Positions 43,570 to 52,787 are shown, numbered from the stretch's first letter. The stretch: DNA of 64,000 nucleotides from Kordia sp. TARA_039_SRF (GCA_006383075.2 SMNH02000010.1:1-64000), one strand, 5' to 3'. Numbers and translations: made by a program. The notes: generated from the letters alone by a model not told the origin.

Positions 43570-44709
43570 TCACCCAAATTTCCGCTGCAACTTATACACC
43601 AACAACACCAACCATTGTGTGATGGAAACACTTAGCAATACGCCAAAAATTTCATAGGTTTCTATCAACAATACAATCATACTGATGCTTGCAAAAAAGG
43701 CAAAAAAGCTAATGTAAATAATGATACGTTCTCGGTGATTTTTCATGAGTTCCATCACGTTTAACGTGTAAAAATAACACGGTAATGCCATAGACGAACC
43801 TACTATGTAATATTCGTAACTAAAGCCCAATTCCACAAAATATTCCATGATTAACCAAATGACAAATCCTCCAAGAATTGTCAATGGAAGCGATACTAAG
43901 TAGAGTTTGTATTTTATCTTTTGAACGACTTCATCCGACACGCGATATACATGTTTGGTAAACGGGATTGTAATGTATGCTGCCAACGCTTGCAACATTA
44001 AAAATGCCGTAATCAGCAATTGATATTCTGCCAATTGTGATGGTTTTAGGTAGAAATCGACCATGTAAATGTCTGTTTTGGAAATCAGCCAGCCACTTAA
44101 TCCTAAAATAAAAAAAGGCAATCCTAATTTGAATTCTCGCAAAGAAATGGTCGCTTTAAAAGGTTGTTTCCAATAGTGCAATTGTACGCTCAATACCATA
44201 AATTTTGCAAAAATCGCGACACAATACACTTGCAAAAAAGTCTCTAAACGAAATGTTTCGAAATAAAAAATGCTTCCGAAAATGATGCCAAAACCAAGAA
44301 GTTCTGCCACTAACTGCGCACCAAATTTTTGATGGTAAATGACCAAAGTATTTAGCGAATTGTACAAAAACAACAGGCAAATCAACACGACAGACCATAC
44401 TGCGATTTCTGCTGGAAAGAACAAAAAGAAAATTCCCGAAAAGGGCAACAACAAACTTCTCGAAAAGAGATTGCTAAAAAATGCGCGGTACATATTACCT
44501 GGGTTTTCACTGTACGCGCGCAACAAATAATCGCGATTTCCCCAACCAAAAATAAACGAGAGAAAAAATACCCAAATCATTACATTGATGAGGCTTGCCC
44601 AATCGTCTTTACCAAAGATTTTCACTCCAAAAACCACAATCAAAAAATTGAATGCAGGATTGGCGTATCCTTGAATGGTGTTGATTCCGATAGTGAGCAA
44701 TCTACGCAT
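43570..44709 (-). CDS. Polysaccharide flippase-like membrane protein
   Basis: A 379-residue polytopic protein with about ten to eleven helices of the MOP/Wzx type, shorter than the usual 400-500 residues of Wzx proteins (12-14 helices). It has the family-like start ITIGINTIQGYANPAFNFLIVVFGVKIFGKDDWASLINVM and a basic cytoplasmic loop before the C-terminal helices. It would flip a lipid-linked sugar unit across the inner membrane. It overlaps the upstream GT4 gene by eight bases, supporting a joint role in building the surface polymer. Assigned on topology more than on motif. Confidence 0.72.
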   Translation of the reverse strand: MRRLLTIGINTIQGYANPAFNFLIVVFGVKIFGKDDWASLINVMIWVFFLSFIFGWGNRDYLLRAYSENPGNMYRAFFSNLFSRSLLLPFSGIFFLFFPAEIAVWSVVLICLLFLYNSLNTLVIYHQKFGAQLVAELLGFGIIFGSIFYFETFRLETFLQVYCVAIFAKFMVLSVQLHYWKQPFKATISLREFKLGLPFFILGLSGWLISKTDIYMVDFYLKPSQLAEYQLLITAFLMLQALAAYITIPFTKHVYRVSDEVVQKIKYKLYLVSLPLTILGGFVIWLIMEYFVELGFSYEYYIVGSSMALPCYFYTLNVMELMKNHRERIIIYISFFAFFASISMIVLLIETYEIFGVLLSVSITQWLVLLVYKLQRKFG

Positions 44710-45751
44710 GATACAAAGATAGATAAGCGTTGATAGTTTCGGTTTCTGAACTCAAAAGTATGCGTTCTTTAGGTGTATTTTTTTGCGAAAGCAATGTTTC
44801 GCAAGCTTCAAAGAGTTCAATTTTGTCATGGCAAACATGCCATTTATCAGAAGCTTTGGCAAGTCCCACATCGTTTGAAACAATGTGCATTCCCGAATAC
44901 AAGGCTTCTAAAAAGACAAAACCGAACGATTCGTAATGACTCGTATGCAGTAAAATATTGGATTGCGCCATTTTTTTAAAAACTTCGCTTCGTGGAAGTG
45001 TTCCCAATAATGTAATTGTGTCTTCCAATGCTAGACTTTTGATTTTTGCTTCAATCGCATTTCGTTGGTCGCCATCGCCTATAATTGCTACGTTGAGGTT
45101 CGGATGTGTTTTTGCTAACATAGCAATGCAATCAACAAAATCGCTGTAATTTTTAACTGAATTTAAAGCGCCAACACCTAAAATATCAACCGTGTTTTGT
45201 TGTAAAGGAGGAAAGTCAGAAACGTCCAAATGCCAAGGAATAATGGTGGAAGTAAAACCGTAATTTTCAAACAATGTCTTCTGGTGATTTTCGCAAAGCG
45301 TGACCAATTTCGCATTCGAATTTTCCAAATACACTCCATACGAGTTTTTGATAGAAGCATCTTGTCCCATCACGGTCACGACATGTTTCACTTGATATTT
45401 GTCCGCGAACTTTTGTCCGATACGCGCACATTCACCAATCCAAAAGCTATGAATCGTATCAATTTTCTGGATTTTGTGTAGTTTTTTAAGTGTTTTAGCC
45501 GCTTTTCGCCATGTTTGTAATTTTCTGAGACGTTTGTTTTTTCCGTTTAGCGGAATCACTTCAATACCATGCCAATCGTATCTTTTTTTCGTAAACGGAA
45601 ACTGAAAAGTAAGCAAGGTCAATCTCGCTTCTGGTAACGCTTTTCGGATACTTTTTAAAAATACTTGTAATGCAGGAATTGTGATAGAATCCGCTTCGGA
45701 TTCCGCAAAACCTGGTGTTAAAAAGACGATATGTTGAGTTGGTTTGTTCAT
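44702..45751 (-). CDS. Glycosyltransferase family 4
   Basis: A 349-residue cytoplasmic GT-B glycosyltransferase. The C-terminal half has the GT4 pattern: ILGVGALNSVKNYSDFVDCI, NVAIIGDGDQRNAIE, ITLLGTLPRSEVFKKM, and the nucleotide-sugar motif HTSHYESFGFVFLEALYSGM with the E-x7-E acidic pair. The N-terminal half has the acceptor domain. It would add a sugar from a nucleotide-sugar donor to the growing repeat unit. First gene of a two-gene unit with the flippase. The 330 bases upstream are a repeat array. Confidence 0.92.
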   Translation of the reverse strand: MNKPTQHIVFLTPGFAESEADSITIPALQVFLKSIRKALPEARLTLLTFQFPFTKKRYDWHGIEVIPLNGKNKRLRKLQTWRKAAKTLKKLHKIQKIDTIHSFWIGECARIGQKFADKYQVKHVVTVMGQDASIKNSYGVYLENSNAKLVTLCENHQKTLFENYGFTSTIIPWHLDVSDFPPLQQNTVDILGVGALNSVKNYSDFVDCIAMLAKTHPNLNVAIIGDGDQRNAIEAKIKSLALEDTITLLGTLPRSEVFKKMAQSNILLHTSHYESFGFVFLEALYSGMHIVSNDVGLAKASDKWHVCHDKIELFEACETLLSQKNTPKERILLSSETETINAYLSLYHA

Positions 45752-45789
45752 TTTTTATTCTCGTGTAGGCGGGAATCTGGGTTATTAAT

Positions 45790-46081
45790 ATTCACAGTTC
45801 ATTATAGATTCCTGCCTGCGCAGGAATGACAAGTTGTTTCATTTTGCCATTTTGAACTTGTTACAGAATTTAATTTCTTCAGCTACCTTATTTAGATAAA
45901 TCCTAATAAACATAGTCCATAATGGATTCCTGCCTGCGCAGGAATGACAGGTTGTTTCATTTTGTCATTTTAAACTTGTAACAGAATTTAATTTCTTCAG
46001 CTACCTTATTTAGATAAATCCTAATAAACATAGTTCATAATGGATTCCTGCCTACGCAGGAATGACAGGTTGTTTCATTTT
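45790..46081. repeat. 118-bp tandem repeat array
   Basis: Three successive units with hairpin 2 (arms ATTCCTGC/GCAGGAAT) beginning at 45807, 45925 and 46043, an exact period of 118. Each unit carries a GTTGTTTCATTTTG stretch and TCTTCAGCTACCTTATTTAG, with only a few differences between copies. The third is cut off after about 45 bases by the left end of the GIY-YIG element. Confidence 0.9.
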
Positions 46082-46450
46082 GTCATTCCGCACTTGTTGC
46101 GGAATCCATGTTTGTTGCCCAATCAGAAGCTAAATCTTTCCAATTGGGGTTCTTCTCTTCAATTAAATTAATTTTCCATTGCCTTTTCCATTTCTTTAAT
46201 CTTTTCTCTCTTTTTATGGCTTCGTCAACATGTTGAAATATTTCATAATACATGAGTTTGGTAAGGTCATATTTTTTAGTAAATCCTTCAACCAATTTGT
46301 TTTTATGTTCAAAAACTCTTCTTTCAAGATTATTTGTCATACCAATGTATAACGTTCCATTCTTTTTGTTAGAAAGAATATAGACATAATATTGATGAAT
46401 TGTTTTATACATATTGTTTCTTGTGGATTCCTGCCTACGCAGGAATGACA
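46082..46450 (-). mobile_element. Palindrome-bounded GIY-YIG element
   Basis: The left end is hairpin 1 (46082-46108, arms ATTCCGCA/TGCGGAAT) and the right end hairpin 2 (46425-46450, arms ATTCCTGC/GCAGGAAT), in the same order and orientation as in the short elements at 28139 and 34999. The space between, 13-15 bases there, here holds a GIY-YIG gene. The ends TGTCATTCC and GGAATGACA are inverted. Confidence 0.6.
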
Positions 46451-46451
46451 T
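46083..46451 (-). CDS. GIY-YIG nuclease family protein encoded within a palindromic element
   Basis: A 122-residue reading frame. The core from MYKTIHQYYVYILSNKKNGTLYIGMTNNLERRVFEH is a UPF0213/YhbQ-type GIY-YIG domain (YVYIL, LYIG, the catalytic Arg of LERRV, and a Glu near EHKNK). A basic region RLKKWKRQWKINLIE follows. The first residues (MSFLRRQES) are translated from hairpin 2 and the last (SATSAE) from hairpin 1, and both the ATG and the TGA lie inside the terminal palindromes. An internal ATG at 46412 would give a shorter protein of normal family length. Substrate not known; nicking or cutting of its own repeat DNA is a possibility. Confidence 0.85.
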   Translation of the reverse strand: MSFLRRQESTRNNMYKTIHQYYVYILSNKKNGTLYIGMTNNLERRVFEHKNKLVEGFTKKYDLTKLMYYEIFQHVDEAIKREKRLKKWKRQWKINLIEEKNPNWKDLASDWATNMDSATSAE

Positions 46452-46502
46452 TTGGGTTCTTTTTTGTTCTGCTTGAGAGGAATGACATTATGTTTTCGTA
46501 TT

Positions 46503-46609
46503 GTCATTCCGCATTTATTGCGGAATCTATTTTTACATTTTTGTTAATTTTTCAAGGAACTACAAGTTTACATAGTTCAGTGTGGATTCCTGCCTACGCA
46601 GGAATGACA
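46503..46609. mobile_element. Two-hairpin element, gene-less copy next to the GIY-YIG element
   Basis: Hairpin 1 at 46503-46528 and hairpin 2 at 46584-46609, same order as the others, with a 55-base spacer without a gene. With the tandem array and the GIY-YIG element it makes about 820 bases almost wholly made of this repeat family. Confidence 0.75.
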
Positions 46610-46618
46610 ATAATTATG

Positions 46619-47464
46619 TTACAAGTTTGATACGTTCCACTCCACATTCGTAAACACCAAATCGGTGGTTTTAATCAATTGTGGGTTTTGTTGCAATGCT
46701 TCATATGTTAACGGCGTTCCGTCGGTTTTATAAATGTAGCGATATGCTTTTACATCTTGGAATAAATGTGCTATTTCTTTGCGAATTCGTTTTTTAAAAA
46801 GGGAAAATCCGAACGTGTTTTCCAATCGCATGAGTAACTTGTTTAAAAATTTGGACGGAATGTATTTGTGGTACATGTTTTCATTTAAAAAGTGATAATG
46901 AAACGACACATATAGCGTTGGATAATTTACTTTTTGCAAAGCTTTTCCAATTGTGGGTAAAATTTTAAATTCCGCGCCTTCTACGTCCATTTTGATAAAA
47001 TCTACTGTTTGAATGTTTTCAGAATCCAAAAAATCTTCCAACGAAAGCGTATTAATTTCCAACGAGTTTTCTGTGTCGCGTTTGCGTTCTAAAATACTAC
47101 TCGACGACGCTCCGTATTGCTCGCGCGCAGACAAACGAACGTTTTCTTTCGTATTTGAAATCGCGGTTTGATAGGTTTGTATCTTTTCCACCACAGCGGG
47201 ATTTAAACTCACATTCACATTCAACTCCCGAAAACACACAGGATCTGGGTCGAGCGCATGCACTTCTTTAGCAGTTTTTGCAGCGTACAACGTTAAAACG
47301 CCACTCCACGAACCAATGTCCAAAACAACAGAATCTTTCGTCACAAAATAGTCAAAAATAGCAAAGGTATGCGGTTCCCAATCGATAGAATTGATATACG
47401 TCCAATAGTGTTTGTTTTGTCCAGGATCAATCTGAAAAGTGTGATTTTTTAGCTGAATTTGCAT
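46619..47464 (-). CDS. FkbM family methyltransferase
   Basis: A 281-residue SAM-dependent methyltransferase of the FkbM type. Motif I is VVLDIGSWSGVLTLYAA, with ALDPDP after strand 2, and the FkbM-typical INTLSLEDFLDSE and VDFIKMDVEGAEFKIL follow. Family members O-methylate sugars in exopolysaccharides and O-antigens. It starts at the base after the GNAT gene ends, and is third in the minus-strand unit deacetylase, GNAT, FkbM, so it likely decorates the same glycan. Confidence 0.88.
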   Translation of the reverse strand: MQIQLKNHTFQIDPGQNKHYWTYINSIDWEPHTFAIFDYFVTKDSVVLDIGSWSGVLTLYAAKTAKEVHALDPDPVCFRELNVNVSLNPAVVEKIQTYQTAISNTKENVRLSAREQYGASSSSILERKRDTENSLEINTLSLEDFLDSENIQTVDFIKMDVEGAEFKILPTIGKALQKVNYPTLYVSFHYHFLNENMYHKYIPSKFLNKLLMRLENTFGFSLFKKRIRKEIAHLFQDVKAYRYIYKTDGTPLTYEALQQNPQLIKTTDLVFTNVEWNVSNL

Positions 47465-48394
47465 TTAAAAAGTGTCTAAATCTGAGTAGGTAAATATAAA
47501 ATCTTTTAGGTCAATTTGCGGGTCAAAATCCAAATAACCGACCAACCACGATTCTTTCGGTTGCGTAATGGTTTGTAATTGTGTTGCCATTGTAGAATGC
47601 TGGTCGACTTGAAATAAAAGTTCCGTAATGCCCAAGAAAAATGCTTTTTTTCGCAACATTTTCAAGGCTTTCTGCAATGCTTCCGCAGAAGGCGCATAGA
47701 ACATACCCACATGAATAATCGCCTGAATTTTTAGCCAAAATACACATTCGCCAATTTGTACGCAATAATGACTTTTGAAGCTATTTTTATACTGAATAAA
47801 ATCATGGTCAAATTTGAGTCGAAATTTTTCTGGATGCTCCAAATTCAGTTTTTCCATCGCTTCCGCAGCAACTTTTTGATTGAAAAACACATCGTACACA
47901 TTCGTCCAGCGAAGTTTGTTCAGCACTTTTCCAATGGGCAAGGTATTGATTTTTATATGAAATCGCTGCAAGTGTTCGTGTTCTTTCCAACCTAATTTTT
48001 TGGTGCTGTAATAGGTGTTTTCGCTATGAAATGCATACACGTATTTCATGTCGTGCTCTTTCATAATTTCGTACGCCAATTTCGCCAATTCATAATGCAA
48101 TCCTTTCCGCTGATGATTGGGCAAAGTGTACGAATCACAGGCATGCGCCACGTAAATTTCTTCGTTGTTATTTTTAAATTTTTGAGGAATGGCACCGTAA
48201 AACGCAACAGGAATTTCATCGCAATAGGCAATACAGCAAATATATTTTACACCTACGTGCGAGGTGTTGTATTTGTTTTGCAAATACTTCAGCGTGACTT
48301 TTTTTTTGAAGACTTTCCAAAAAAGCTCTTTAATCGCAGGAAAATCATTGTTGTCCACGCGTTTTAGTTGATATATATCTTTGTAAATCCTCAT
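47465..48394 (-). CDS. GNAT-type acetyltransferase
   Basis: A 309-residue protein with an N-terminal GNAT fold (residues about 1-150). The acetyl-CoA motif is DSYTLPNHQRKGLHYELAKLAYE, with YVYAFHSENTYYSTKKLGWKE as the following conserved piece. The C-terminal half is a further alpha/beta region that could be a second, degenerate acyltransferase domain, as in FemAB-like or GNAT-duplication proteins. Probably N-acetylates a sugar amine; this would fit a partner of the deacetylase encoded three bases upstream. Confidence 0.8.
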   Translation of the reverse strand: MRIYKDIYQLKRVDNNDFPAIKELFWKVFKKKVTLKYLQNKYNTSHVGVKYICCIAYCDEIPVAFYGAIPQKFKNNNEEIYVAHACDSYTLPNHQRKGLHYELAKLAYEIMKEHDMKYVYAFHSENTYYSTKKLGWKEHEHLQRFHIKINTLPIGKVLNKLRWTNVYDVFFNQKVAAEAMEKLNLEHPEKFRLKFDHDFIQYKNSFKSHYCVQIGECVFWLKIQAIIHVGMFYAPSAEALQKALKMLRKKAFFLGITELLFQVDQHSTMATQLQTITQPKESWLVGYLDFDPQIDLKDFIFTYSDLDTF

Positions 48395-48397
48395 TTT

Positions 48398-49384
48398 TTA
48401 AAAGTAAGAACCTTTTAGCAAACACGCCAATTGATGTTCCATTGAAATGTACGGATTCATCACAAAACGATTTTTCCAGGCATCATTTTTAGCATCTTCT
48501 TTTGTATTGTAATCCACCAATAATAAGCGTTCAAATCCTATTTCAGCACAATAGTCAGCCAATTCTTGACGGTAATAGCCAAACGGAAACGCGAATTCAG
48601 TAATAGGTTGGTTACAGATATCTTCGAGTTGTGTTTTGCTGTGTAATATTTCTTTTTTTGCTTCTTCGAGAGGAATATCTACCAAACTCGCGTGTGTTTC
48701 CCCGTGTGCACCAATGGTAAACAACGGATTTTCTGAAATTTCCTTGATTTGTTGTGCGTTCATCAACATCCAATAATCTTCGTATTTTTTTGGTGGCAAG
48801 GCTTCCCAATCGTCTTTAAAAACTTCATAAATCATTTTCAGCACATCATACGGCAATGCTTTCGCGACATTTTTCATGGAAATTCCATTCCAGATAAATT
48901 CGTGTTTGTCGTTTTTTTGATAGAGATTTCGTTCTAAGATGACTTCTTTTTTGTTTGTGTGATACGAAACAATATCCAGAAAATCTGCCCATAAATACGG
49001 CGCTTTGTCATGAATTGTGGTAATGTAAAAACTTGCAGGAACCTTGTATTTTTCTAAAATTGGTACTGCGTATTTATAATTATTCAAATAGCCATCATCA
49101 AAGGTCAGCGCGATGTTGAGTGTGTCTTTTTTAAATTTTTTCTGATAGAAATCATCCAGCGAAATCACGTTGTAATGCGTGGTAATATATTTGATAAATT
49201 CTTCAAAAAATGCTTTCGAGATGAATCGGCTGTTGTACTTGGTTTCGCCAACTTCGTCAATTCCGTGATATACCAAAATGCGTTCGCCGTAACGATTTCG
49301 CAACAGAAACTTTCCAAAACCAAGTTTGAACAAGATGGTTTTGTACAGTAATCCGAGCCGATATTTGATACGCATCCACAGCAT
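48398..49384 (-). CDS. Polysaccharide deacetylase family protein
   Basis: A 328-residue NodB-type carbohydrate esterase (CE4). The metal and catalytic motif TFDDGYLNNY contains the conserved Asp pair; HGETHASL holds the two metal-ligand histidines and FAFPFGYY the conserved proline region. It has no signal peptide, so the protein may be cytoplasmic or attached to a complex. It removes N- or O-acetyl groups from a glycan; with the GNAT and FkbM genes directly downstream it forms a sugar-tailoring unit. A start at the fourth codon (MRIKYRLG) is equally possible. Confidence 0.88.
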   Translation of the reverse strand: MLWMRIKYRLGLLYKTILFKLGFGKFLLRNRYGERILVYHGIDEVGETKYNSRFISKAFFEEFIKYITTHYNVISLDDFYQKKFKKDTLNIALTFDDGYLNNYKYAVPILEKYKVPASFYITTIHDKAPYLWADFLDIVSYHTNKKEVILERNLYQKNDKHEFIWNGISMKNVAKALPYDVLKMIYEVFKDDWEALPPKKYEDYWMLMNAQQIKEISENPLFTIGAHGETHASLVDIPLEEAKKEILHSKTQLEDICNQPITEFAFPFGYYRQELADYCAEIGFERLLLVDYNTKEDAKNDAWKNRFVMNPYISMEHQLACLLKGSYF

Positions 49385-49593
49385 AAATTTTCAAATTTTG
49401 TAGTATGAAGTTGCAATATAAAGTTTCCTTTTGAAAAACAATTAAGAAAGAAGCTTTTCTAAAGTTGTCAAAAAGCTACGTGCAAGCGCTATTTTTTAAC
49501 AATCTCGATAATAGACTAGAATTTCTGTCATATATACGTTATCTTTCATCATAAAACATTGAATAACAGCAATCGCATCGAAAATCATTACTA

Positions 49594-50493
49594 ATGAAAT
49601 CTTCTAGAGAGCATCTCCAAAACATACACACACCATTCACAAAGCGGATATTGCCAAAAATCTGCATTATACTTGTGATTTTTCTAAGTACAAATTACAC
49701 ACTAGCACAACAACAGCAATGGGCGTCTCAATATGCGTATTGGAACTTTGAAAAAAATCTAGCCGATGTTTGGAATATTGACCAACAAGTATGGATTTCC
49801 AAATCCAATGCGAGTTCTTTTTGGCCAGTGCAATGGGATTGGGTAAATCATCCAGGTGTAGGAGGCTATTTAGGGCTTCAAGAACAAAATAATGGTTCCA
49901 CAAACGTGCGGTTTTCGCTATGGAATGCAACAGCATCTGAAGGGAAAAAGTGTCGTAAATTTGGAGGAGAAGGAGTTGGTGAAACGTGTGAACTGACTAT
50001 TAAAATTGATACTACCAAATTTTACAGATATAGAGTTTGGCGTCTTGAAACGGTTAAAGATGGGCAATGGTGGGGCGGATGGCTGATTGAAGCTGATGCG
50101 CAAGGCAATTTAAAAGAACACTTTATCGGGAAAATAAAAGTTCCGCTAGGATACAAAAAAATCGATATACATTCTATTGCTAATTTTGTCGAGTTTTTCG
50201 GAACTACCATCAGTCCTTGCGATAAAGTGCCGTTGTCGGTGGTAGGATTTACACCACCAGCAATCAATTATCAAGGAAAAGGTGTGTATGCTAGCTACGC
50301 AACCTATCAAGGAAGTCCCAAAGCTTCAGGTAATATTTGTATAAATGGAACAGAGAATAACGGAGCGTTGGTTACGCCATTTAAGTATGATTTTGACTTT
50401 GCGAAAGGAGTCGTGCTATTTTTAGGAGGAAATAAAAGTGAACATAAGAAATCAAGTATTCCGAAACCTCCTAAAGATATGCCTGATAATTAA
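49594..50493 (+). CDS. Secreted DUF3472 domain protein
   Basis: A 299-residue protein with an N-terminal hydrophobic signal (residues about 18-38, ending YTLAQQ). The body resembles DUF3472 (carbohydrate-binding-like beta sandwich): YAYWNFEKNLADVWNID, VRFSLWNAT, GETCELTIKIDTTKFYRYRVWRLE, and WWGGWLIEAD. A Ser/Lys/Pro-rich tail ends the protein. There is no T9SS domain. Probably periplasmic or surface-exposed and possibly glycan binding. It is an isolated gene, divergent from the deacetylase unit, with TATCTTTC near 49540 as a possible -7. Confidence 0.65.
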   Translation: MKSSREHLQNIHTPFTKRILPKICIILVIFLSTNYTLAQQQQWASQYAYWNFEKNLADVWNIDQQVWISKSNASSFWPVQWDWVNHPGVGGYLGLQEQNNGSTNVRFSLWNATASEGKKCRKFGGEGVGETCELTIKIDTTKFYRYRVWRLETVKDGQWWGGWLIEADAQGNLKEHFIGKIKVPLGYKKIDIHSIANFVEFFGTTISPCDKVPLSVVGFTPPAINYQGKGVYASYATYQGSPKASGNICINGTENNGALVTPFKYDFDFAKGVVLFLGGNKSEHKKSSIPKPPKDMPDN

Positions 50494-50497
50494 AAAA

Positions 50498-51934
50498 CTA
50501 TTTTAAAGCTTGAATTTGATACAATTTCCAACCTTTCGGATGATTTTCAAGCACTTTTAATTGATAATGCTCTTCAATAAAATTCCAGTTCAACATTGGG
50601 TTTTTGTCCTTCCACTGTGCTTGATAACGCGTTGCATCAAACAAAACTAAATTGTTGGGTTGAAAGTTCTCGTAACGCTCTAAATACATGTTTTTATACT
50701 CAAAATCCAATCCGCGACCTTTCATTGCTAAATCTACATCAAAACTATACAACGTTGTGCCTTCATACGGTTGTATCATCGCTGCCAATTCTTTTTCTGT
50801 AATGGCGCGTGTAAAAATCAATTGAAATGTCATTACGAAAAATATTGATTGTAAAACGATAGCTGAAATCGCCAACGGCAAACGAAATCGTGTTGCAAAT
50901 TTGAATTGCATCAATCGCTCAAATGCAGGAAATAAAAGTAGTAATACCAGCGGAAAAACCAATCCAGTAATGCGCGGATTTTGAAATGGAATTCCTGCCA
51001 AAAACAGTAAATACAATCCTGTGCAAATCAACAATAGTTTCTGTGGAAATGTAAAAAGCGATGTGTAATTTCTGAGTGAAATCACGCTTAAAATACTTCC
51101 CAAAAAGAAAAATCCAGGATGAAAAAATACGGAAAACGCATGTATCAAATTCGGAAGTATATAACTTGCAGTACCATCTTGTGTGGTGAAACTTGTTTTA
51201 AAATAATTGTCAACCGACCATGTTTGTAAAAACGGATTCGCAGTTGCTTCAAACAATGCGCCCCATTGAAAAATAATAAATGGAATACAGACAACTGCAC
51301 TAAAAAATACAGCTGTTACTAATTGCAAAAACTCCTTTCGTTTCCAGATTAACATCAAGCTATATATTACTATTGGAAAGGTAATGAATATCGACGCATA
51401 ACGTGTCATTAACGCGCATGTTGCAAAAACAAAAATAGGAGCGAGGTTGGTGTTTTTGTAATAGGACTTAAAGAAAAAATAAACGCTCAAAACGACAAAG
51501 ACCAGCGCCAACGCATCTGACATCACGATGAGTCCCATCTTTAATAAAAATGGACAAAACACTGCAAAAATCAACACGTATAAAAAATGGTATGCTGCTT
51601 TTGGATATAAAAGGCGAATCGTTTTAAGAATGTATACACAGGCAATTGCAAAACTCAAACAGCTTATCAGTTGCAAGGCAAACGCAGTGTTTCCAAACAA
51701 AAAACCAAGCAAGCTTCCAAGTGTCGGATATAACACAGGCCAATAATAGTTTCCAGGGTGATTGCCACTAGTCATATACTCTTGAATAGCATTGCCATAA
51801 CGCAAATATTCATAGGCATCTTGCCCGTATAAACCATCAAAACCTACGATTCTCAAAGCTATCATGATGAGCAACGGAATGCAAAAAAGCATCAGATGCT
51901 GGTAAAAAAAAGTTGTTAATTTAGAAGGTTTCAA
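50498..51934 (-). CDS. GT-C family (ArnT/PMT-like) glycosyltransferase
   Basis: A 478-residue polytopic membrane protein with about eleven helices. The first periplasmic loop begins RIVGFDGLYGQDAYEYLRYGNAIQEYM, where GQDAYEYL is the catalytic Asp motif of GT39/GT83-like enzymes. NHPGNYYWPVLYPTLGSLLG follows the family pattern. It transfers a sugar from a polyprenyl-phosphate donor to a lipid- or polymer-bound acceptor. It is monocistronic, divergent from the GT2 gene at 52025, which could make polyprenyl-phosphate sugars for it. Confidence 0.8.
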   Translation of the reverse strand: MKPSKLTTFFYQHLMLFCIPLLIMIALRIVGFDGLYGQDAYEYLRYGNAIQEYMTSGNHPGNYYWPVLYPTLGSLLGFLFGNTAFALQLISCLSFAIACVYILKTIRLLYPKAAYHFLYVLIFAVFCPFLLKMGLIVMSDALALVFVVLSVYFFFKSYYKNTNLAPIFVFATCALMTRYASIFITFPIVIYSLMLIWKRKEFLQLVTAVFFSAVVCIPFIIFQWGALFEATANPFLQTWSVDNYFKTSFTTQDGTASYILPNLIHAFSVFFHPGFFFLGSILSVISLRNYTSLFTFPQKLLLICTGLYLLFLAGIPFQNPRITGLVFPLVLLLLFPAFERLMQFKFATRFRLPLAISAIVLQSIFFVMTFQLIFTRAITEKELAAMIQPYEGTTLYSFDVDLAMKGRGLDFEYKNMYLERYENFQPNNLVLFDATRYQAQWKDKNPMLNWNFIEEHYQLKVLENHPKGWKLYQIQALK

Positions 51935-52024
51935 TATTGGTTTTGTTTTGCGTATCTAAATATAGTTGTTAAATTGGCGAACGTAAAAAATTAGCATTAT
52001 TTTTTGTGCAATTACGCCAAAACC

Positions 52025-52765
52025 ATGATTAACTCCAAAAAACTCATCGTAGTTCTTCCTGCGTACAACGCTTCGGAAACCTTGCAAAAAACCTACAACG
52101 AAATTCCATTCGATATTGTAGATGACGTTGTATTGGTAGACGATCATAGTACTGACGAAACGCTACGCGTAGCTAAAGAATTAGGAATAAAACATGTAGT
52201 TAAGCATGACCAAAACAAAGGGTATGGCGCCAATCAGAAAAGTTGCTATAAAAAGGCATTATCGTTAGGTGCCGATATTGTTGTGATGCTGCATCCTGAT
52301 TATCAATACACGCCAAAATTGATACATTCTATGGCGTATTTGATTGCAAATGATGTATATCCTGTAGTGATGGGTTCGCGAATTTTAGGAAAAGGCGCAT
52401 TGCGCGGTGGTATGCCGATGTACAAGTATATTGCGAATCGTTTTTTGACACTTTTTCAAAATATTGTCATCAATCAGAAATTGTCGGAATACCATACTGG
52501 ATTTCGTGCATTTTCCAAAGAAGTATTGAATTCACTAGCCTTGGAACACAATTCGGACGATTTTATTTTTGACAATCAAATGTTGTGTCAAATTTTCAAT
52601 AAAGGATATGAAATTGCCGAAATTACCTGTCCGACAACCTATTCCAGCGAAAGCTCATCCATCAATTTTCAGCGCAGTGTTACCTATGGTTTAGGCGTTT
52701 TAAAGGTGTCGATTCAATATTTTCTGCACAAAAACAAACTAAAGTCATTTCAAATATTCAAATAG
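52025..52765 (+). CDS. Glycosyltransferase family 2 (polyprenyl-phosphate-type)
   Basis: A 246-residue cytoplasmic GT-A enzyme. Hallmarks: LIVVLPAYNASETL, VLVDDHSTDET (donor-binding Asp pair), GYGANQKSCY and VVMLHPDYQYTP with the DxD-like region, then VMGSRILG and TGFRAFSKEVL. It has no transmembrane tail. Such enzymes make dolichyl/polyprenyl-phosphate mannose or glucose, substrates for GT-C enzymes, of which there are two nearby. The ATG at 52025 is chosen; a GTG seven codons upstream is less likely. A COG1032 radical SAM gene follows in the same direction. Confidence 0.9.
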   Translation: MINSKKLIVVLPAYNASETLQKTYNEIPFDIVDDVVLVDDHSTDETLRVAKELGIKHVVKHDQNKGYGANQKSCYKKALSLGADIVVMLHPDYQYTPKLIHSMAYLIANDVYPVVMGSRILGKGALRGGMPMYKYIANRFLTLFQNIVINQKLSEYHTGFRAFSKEVLNSLALEHNSDDFIFDNQMLCQIFNKGYEIAEITCPTTYSSESSSINFQRSVTYGLGVLKVSIQYFLHKNKLKSFQIFK

Positions 52766-52787
52766 TCGTTATATTCGTAAAAAATAA

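Noticed and set aside
45687-45704. Palindrome GAATCCGCTTCGGATTC inside the GT4 gene as another repeat insertion
   Set aside because: The residues it encodes (ESEADSI) fit the glycosyltransferase N-terminal region, and the loop and arms differ from the mobile hairpins; probably chance.
45790-46081. CRISPR-like regular repeats
   Set aside because: The 118-base units are near-identical throughout, with no variable spacers and no cas genes nearby; it is a simple tandem array.
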